DNA of 64,000 nucleotides. Origin: Sinohyriopsis cumingii. Lineage: Eukaryota > Mollusca > Bivalvia > Unionida > Unionidae. The position numbers were made by a program, and so were the translations under genes. The notes under the pieces are model-generated. The model searched no databases and had not been told where the DNA came from. It was given only the letters and a program-made list of their open reading frames with translations. Numbering within the stretch: the stretch's first letter is position 1; each line of letters begins with the position of its first letter. Below, piece after piece: positions 57,934 to 64,000 of this stretch. The stretch spans positions 93,048,451 through 93,112,450 of the forward strand of contig CM068825.1 of assembly GCA_028554795.2 (NCBI GenBank), written 5' to 3'.

Positions 57934-59444
57934 GGAAATATTTTAAAGGAACAAAATTATATCAGTTCTGGGATCAAGTCATGGTTGGAAAAATCAATGC
58001 ATATTTTATTACATTTTTTACCTACAATGTAAGGCAGCATTTGTTGCAGAAATTAATGAAAGGAGTGATATCATTTCAATAGCTCTCTGCACAGCATGTC
58101 TGATAAACAAGAAACTCCCTTTTTATCAAGCTCATCTTTTATTTAAATGGAAAAGAAAATAAATATAACATTTAGCTAAATCTTACAAACTTTAACAATA
58201 ACCATAACTTAGGATGTTTAAGGACGTATATATAAACGAACACTAACACCGACGCTAAAAGTGATCACTATGTCAAGCTTCCAATATGGCCACACAATAT
58301 TTCCGATGCTAAGCTGCATTTAATTGAGAACTGAACAATAGGCAGAGTGACTCTTTATACCTTCTCGTAAATTCCCATAATATATTTTGAACAAACAGTT
58401 TGTTAATAAAATTTGATAGGTAAAACAATTATTTCCAGATGAAAGAATATATATACTATGAATATGATGTCAGATTATCATCTTCTGGAGGAAAAAGGAT
58501 CATTAACTTCACAAAGTTAGCAAAGGCCCCATACATGCATACTGTCACATTTATCGATAGCATTCATAGTGTTCCACGTATTTCATTTTATTTCTAAATA
58601 AAAATTGGGGAATGTTTCAGTATTTATTTTCTGAACATTAGAATTGGGGGGAAAATCAGGTGAAACATACAGACACAACCATTAAAATTTGGAACAAAAG
58701 ATAATATTCTGTCATAATGAATAAAATGCACATTTTGCTAATGTTGTTCATGCTTTTAAACGTGTTTAATTAAGGTAAAAACGTTGCAAAATAGACAGGA
58801 AACATCAGACGGTTGATTTTTTTTAGCTTGACCTTGTGTCTGTTCTGTGTTTACAATATATAATTGTTCTAATCTCACATCTGCAGAATCTTGTTAGGAA
58901 TTGGTGTTTAAGAAAATAAGTACATGGAAAAATGAGATGGAGGTGATAAATGGGTGTAAATAAATAAAACAGAATCGTTTTATTTAAAAAGAAACAGTAA
59001 TTTATCTGTGAAATCCAGCAACAACCGAAAATGTCGAACTCTAAGAATTCAGAGGAAATGGAGAAATGGAACTGACTAATATTAAAAAATATAAATGCAT
59101 TCGAATATCCTTCTTTGCAGTTTACCACTGAATATTACATTCTAGTTTATATCGACTACGTAGACATTTGTGAATAATTGCATACTTTGTTGATTAACTT
59201 ACTACAGGTTATATGTTTGTATGCTAACTTATTGTTCAGATTATCTAATAACTGCAAAATTTAAGGTATATGTTACTGCTACTACAGTGAAAATCAACAA
59301 GATTTTGTTCCATAGCAACTGTATTTAATGTGAAAATCGGTTTAAGTGCATTTGTTATGATTTGAACCACATAATATCATTATTTTTCTGCGCTGGATCT
59401 TTTTATAAAATAAAAACTTGACTAATGTTTGCTCATTTACTTAC
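57934..59444. other. Intron DNA
   Basis: AT-rich. A 101-codon minus-strand ORF at 58823-59128 is hydrophobic and low in complexity, and no splice donor fits it. No other features are seen. Confidence 0.5.
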
Positions 59445-59464
59445 CTGAGTAGGTCTGCCAGATA
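59445..59464 (-). CDS. 20-nt microexon
   Basis: TATCTGGCAGACCTACTCAG lies between a strong acceptor (CTTTTTCATTTAG) and a strong donor (CAG|GTAAGTAAATG). To meet the phase-0 start of exon A it must be read TA|TCT|GGC|AGA|CCT|ACT|CAG, giving SGRPTQ, and it must follow a phase-1 donor. That is the phase of every Ser/Thr exon in the array, so a further Ser/Thr exon could precede it. A Gly/Pro/Thr/Gln linker before a PPFQTP start is sensible. The exon is very short, so chance remains possible. Confidence 0.5.
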
Positions 59465-62400
59465 CTAAATGAAAAAGTAAAAATAAAGAATAATTAGAGT
59501 GGATTGGTAATTTTATCAAATGGTAGGATCAGCAATCAATAATAATATGGGGGCAGTGAAATTGGTAATTACAGGAAATTATTTTGTCTTTCAGTTATTT
59601 AAACTAATGTAGATATAGAAGGAAATATGGTTTATTAAAACACTGAAAACTTAAGACATCAGCGTTTGGTTAGTCAGGCCTTATATAATTTGGATCAAGG
59701 TTATTTCTCCTTGTATTCTTCTGCTACTCCAGACGATAGTATCACTTTATACATAGTGAAAACCAAAGCAACACTTACAAGTTATAATGCCTAGGCTAGG
59801 ATAAAATGTTTAAATTCGTTGACATAGTTTTTTCTGTATTCGATGTGAGGGTTCAGTTCTAATTAATCTTGAAAGAATGCTGATTATGAACATTAGCTTT
59901 CAGAACAGTAGTGATGATATTTGTAAGCTGAATGATTACATGATTTTCAAGATATTTAGTAAACAGGGAAATTAATTTTTCCTTTTTTAGGGTCAGGTCA
60001 TAAGAGAGAGTTATTGATAAACCTGCTATTACGACCTTACACCTATAATACTTCATTCACCAGGATAAAGCTTAAAAAAGATATAATACGCAGCAATAAG
60101 GACAGGGAAACTGATCCTAACAAGTATTTCTATCCCCCAATAGAAAGAGTAATTATTACTGTCAAAGAATTTTCTAAAATTTCCTATTCAAAAGGGTATA
60201 TGTTAGGCCAACAATTTACATAAGTGACTAACTTTTCTGCGCTGAACAAAAAAGATTCCCATAGTGCAATAAATTTTCAGACTATTTTTTATAGCTGGAC
60301 TTTAGAAGTACACATGACAACTAATTGCATGGAACAATATGAAATGCACTAGGTGAATTAAGTTCAACAAGTACACACAGATAAACAAAAAGGAAATGTA
60401 GATGCACAAGAAATGTATATTCTGTTTCTGATGTGCATAAATTATTGAAAACAATGAAATAAACTGTTATATCTATTCTAAATATTTCAACATCTGACAG
60501 TCTATTACACACTTAATAAATGTACATAAAATAATTACAATGTAACGTGTTACATAATAGTGGAAATACTATGTTTATACTAAATTTGATTGGAAATCAT
60601 TTTACTGTAATTATCTATTCAACAGTTTATATACAATAAGACGTATAACAGAAAATGAATTTTAGAAACAAAAGAATAAGTGGAAAAAAGTTTTGGTTTA
60701 AATTGGAAATTGGTTACAATTACTAATTAGTGAATACCAAGAAACTAATACTGTATTTTTATATGTGAATGATTAAGTTTAGATGATTTAGAAAAGAAAG
60801 CAATACAATGAACCAAGCTAGTATTCAGTTGTAGGCATTATGGAATAGTGTTATGGGTACAAATGCATCACAAACCTTGTCATTAAAGATCTTTGTCAAA
60901 AAGTTTGATTTATAGTGTCTTTGGCACCAATATTAAAAAGTGTATGAACACATGTTTAATGAGAGTGATATAGATCCAGCAATTATAACAGCTGAATCAT
61001 TTGAAACGTTAAAAGAAAACAAAGAAATGCATTTTTAATGAGACTCTATCTTCGTTTGTTTACAAGGCTGCAGAGATTAACTAGTTAATCAAATAACCAT
61101 AAGATAACAATTAAATGATTTAACCATCAAAAGGGTAAAATGTCAACATTATTTATTATGTATATCTCATGATAGTAAGACCTAACTAAATTGATTTCCT
61201 TTTTATTTATTGTTTGGGTAAATAATCGTTATGAATATCTACTTTGAGATGTTTATCCAACATAATTTTAACACATTTGCATAATGTGTTATCCTTGTCA
61301 GTTCTGAAGCCATACATGTTACTTGTAAGGCCACAACATTCTGGCATGGTACGCCAATCGACTCACCTTTAAACAAACCCAACAACTTTCTAATTGGCTA
61401 ATGGTATCCAATATATGTCATCATCATCGCAATCATGTGTGTCATAAAATATTGTTTTGTTCATATCATTGTTTAAGTTGTCAGTTTAAACATTAATACA
61501 CAACCAGTCTATACCAGACATTAACATTTTTGTTTTCTTTTCATATTGAATCTTTAGCTTGTTGTAATAAAATTCAGGCATCAGCTGTTTACTTCTAGCA
61601 ACAATTGTGCTTTCTAACATTTTCTGGTTCTTTAAACTAGTACAAAGTCTTCATCTGTTATTATTCTCCCTGCTAATGAAATATCCTTTTGAAGCTTAAA
61701 ATATTTCCTTTCTGCCAGTATCTAATTTTAGTTTGCTTCTTTTTCAAGAAATTAAGTTTTCAACCTGTTTCAAAGACAGCTTTAATCATTAATTTAAAAG
61801 AAAACACGTTTTTGAAAGTCAATGGTTGTTTTTGTCTCAAAGGCATGCCTAGTTTATTGTATGATTTTAATCACTGCTCTTGACTGAATGTAACTGCTCT
61901 ATGTATCGATTTCAGTTTTATTCATAACTATAACCGAAGATGTAACCATACATGTTGGTAAATAACATATTTTGCTGTGATTTATAAAGAAATATTGATT
62001 AGGGAAGTGACAATTTTGTACCCTTGTTTGGTTCTGTCAATGTTCTTTGTTATCAAGATAAATCATCCTCTTTCGGAAGTCTTTTGTTCTGATGTCTAAG
62101 GATAATCTTTAAAATAACAAATCTGTCGTTATTTTTGAACCTACATTTTGCATTCTACCAAATGCATTTTCAAATGCCAAAACATAAATTTTCTACAGTT
62201 GAGTTTCGTTTTTCTTCATCTGCCTATTTATAGTTTCTAATGGCCTTTGCTCTGCACACTGCATGAACAAATTGTTGGTGTTTAGGTACATACTATAAGA
62301 CCTTGACTTTAATGTAATGTATACACCATTAATCAGGACTTCCCTCGTGTTTTGCTATCATTAACTTTCTTAAAATACTGACAATTGGCTTTCGCGTATC

Positions 62401-62784
62401 TAATAAGTATCATACTAATTCCTCCTTTGATTCCGGATTCAATCATTAAAACATATCATAATCTGTTTGCACTATCATACTTATTTTCAAACTAGCATAA
62501 CACGATAATCATGGTACACCAAAGTAATGTGCTTGGTCAAGTCTGTAATTATTTGCACATGGAGATGAATTGTAAACAATTATCACAAAGAATTAAAATA
62601 TCTTTATTTACTTAGTAGTCTCGAAGACTAAAATGAGAATTTAGCTCGAAATGTTTCATAATATTTTTGCTTATTCTTAATCATCCTCTGTGCATCTTCA
62701 TTAACTGATTTATTTATTTAAAAAACATTATCCACTTATGGTGGCTCGATTTCTTTAAAATGAATCAATTTATTCTATTTTATA
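59465..62784. other. Intron or 5' region of the minus-strand gene
   Basis: Mostly AT-rich. The only coding candidate is the weak exon at 61367-61397. No signal-peptide exon was recognised. Plus-strand ORFs at 60014 and 61689 have no supporting context. Confidence 0.45.
61367..61397 (-). CDS. Weak candidate exon upstream of the microexon
   Basis: Donor TTTAAAG|GTGAGT is good. The acceptor ATACCATTAG|CC is poor in pyrimidines. Read from phase 0 it gives PIRKLLGLFK and ends in phase 1, as required by the microexon. At 31 nt it could easily be chance. Confidence 0.2.
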
Positions 62785-63266
62785 CATATCTTTACTCGAA
62801 AATTTCACTTCCATTCACGTCTTCAGATACACTAAACTTTGATACTGTTTCTGTGAACTTATGATCCATTATATTTTTACCAAGAGGTTCTAGTTATTAG
62901 CCCACAAACGTATTACTATATAGAAATTTGACTGTTCTTTTTAAATCATCATCCTTATCATCATCATCATCAATATTTGGTACTTTTTATACTTCTTGAT
63001 TTGTCGCTTTCCCTTTGCACATTCTTGTCTTAAGCGTGTGATATAATCTTTCTACTACAAATGCTTATCTATCTGAATGAGGAGAAAAAGTATTCTCCAA
63101 AAATTAAATAATGTTATTTATGTAAATTAATTTCCTTTATCAAACTGTATTTTTCTTGGGTTTTGTCCGTATCTTTTCAGTTATTTTTGTAGTCATGATG
63201 CATATCAGTCATCCTTTTGCTTTTACTTTTTTCATAGCTCAGGATTGTTGTGAAATGAAATATTTT

Positions 63267-63324
<58 letters not shown>

Positions 63325-64000
63325 CAGCATAATTGGTATATGCTTGTAACTAAAGTGTATCTGCTTTGTAAAGATCATGTGTATGACTCACAAATTCTTC
63401 GGTATAGAAACATGTTTTGGATTGTTCATATATCGCATGAGTGGACTGTTCAAATCGTTACATTCAGAACATTTTATAGGCTTTATAGATTTTATTTATG
63501 AGCTGCAGAGAAATAAAATTGCATAAAACTATAGTATAAGATGGGATTTCTGTGCTAGAACTGCGTCTCTTCAGATATTAATTTTAAAAAGTTACTCGTC
63601 TCAGCTTGCAAACAGCCAGGACATGTATTCTATCTATTTATAGGCCATGCATTTTAGTATTCATATCTGAGTGAGATGACATAATCATTCTAATCAGCCA
63701 TCTTGTAAACCAAAGTTTAAATGCTAGAACTCAGGTTCTGCCTAAAATATTATCAATATATAATTGGGGGTTGACATCAATACCCAAAGCCAGCTACATA
63801 AAAAATGCAGATCCAATTGCCTCCTCAGGAACAAAAAAAGATCTATAAAATATCTTTCGAAGAAAAAAACTGATAAGATATCATGAAGCATGACACAAAA
63901 TTTAATGTATGCGAATAGAAAAACAATTAAAATAACATGACCAATGTATTATAAAGTATGATAAAGAATTTAGAGTAAGCAAATGAAAAGGAGCACAAAA
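62785..64000 (-). repeat. Segmental array unit, copy 5, truncated by the window edge
   Basis: The flank resumes with CACGTCTTCAGATACACTAA, with a deletion of about 200 bp near 63016. It passes a TA run (63261-63322), enters the core near 63480 (GGCTTTATAGATTTTATTTA), and is still in the core at 64000. By analogy its SINE and Ser/Thr exon should lie about 1.2-1.6 kb past the window end. Confidence 0.85.
63261..63322. repeat. (TA)n microsatellite
   Basis: About 31 TA units, at the same place in the unit as the runs at 42.2 and 49.1 kb. Confidence 0.97.

Larger units (their letters stand above)
33957..59464 (-). other. Inferred modular gene: mucin-like type I membrane protein (partial, 5' end missing)
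   Basis: Ten minus-strand exons join with matching phase: 59464-59445, 57893-57790, 56639-56499, 51995-51820, 51362-50985, 47668-47291, 44494-44120, 38567-38187, 36306-36121 and 34111-33957. The total is 2294 nt. After the first two bases, which complete an earlier codon, this is 764 codons including the stop. The predicted protein has a short linker, a Cys-containing extracellular domain with N-glycosylation sequons, a Ser/Thr-rich stalk of about 567 residues, one membrane helix and a short basic cytoplasmic tail. Such a layout fits a heavily O-glycosylated surface protein such as a membrane mucin or receptor stalk. Ligand and function are unknown. No start codon or signal peptide was found, and one or more 5' exons probably lie beyond the window. 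Confidence 0.55.

Noticed and set aside
58823-59128. Hydrophobic 101-codon minus-strand ORF near the microexon
   Set aside because: Phe/Ile-rich translation of AT-rich DNA, with no matching donor; not needed for the gene model.

Overview
The window is eukaryotic, animal nuclear DNA: AT-rich, gene-sparse, with spliced exons bounded by GT/AG sites, tRNA-derived SINEs, DNA-transposon relics and many decayed tandem repeats. Two features point to a mollusc or another lophotrochozoan: diverged tandem repeats containing AGGTCA-type words, and a SINE tail ending in ATGGCGTTAAAC. The species call is inference; no conserved gene proves it.

Layout. 1-4.8 kb: the last two visible coding exons of a plus-strand gene (1934-2032 and 3890-4828). 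It ends in a Pro/Gln/Ser-rich tail; I do not recognise the family. 4.8-9.9 kb: downstream DNA with a 33-bp minisatellite of about 61 copies (6330-8356) that is open in frames on both strands. 9.9-32.7 kb: no convincing gene. It holds a broken zinc-finger reading frame, a decayed DIRS-like (tyrosine recombinase) retrotransposon, a 1.2-kb piggyBac-type non-autonomous element with TTAA flanks, three SINE families, a fold-back element and many degenerate tandem repeats.

34-64 kb: the main find. On the minus strand I reconstruct one modular gene. In gene order: a 20-nt microexon (59445-59464), two exons of a Cys-containing extracellular domain (57790-57893 and 56499-56639), a sequon-rich exon (51820-51995), five Ser/Thr-rich mucin-like exons (50985-51362, 47291-47668, 44120-44494, 38187-38567, 36121-36306), and a terminal exon with one membrane helix and a basic stop-transfer (33957-34111). 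Every junction agrees in phase. The joined exons give 763 uninterrupted codons plus a stop. This suggests a type I membrane mucin-like protein; its 5' end and signal peptide were not found.

The Ser/Thr exons sit in a segmental array with units of about 3-6 kb. Each unit carries the same SINE about 125-135 bp past the exon. All five exons are phase 1-1, so units can be added or lost without breaking the frame. A second copy of the sequon-rich exon (39025-39281) starts in phase 2. It cannot follow a Ser/Thr exon, so it should be a mutually exclusive alternative or silent. The array resumes at 62785 and runs off the right edge.

All calls come from reading the sequence. No alignment, RNA data or database search was available.
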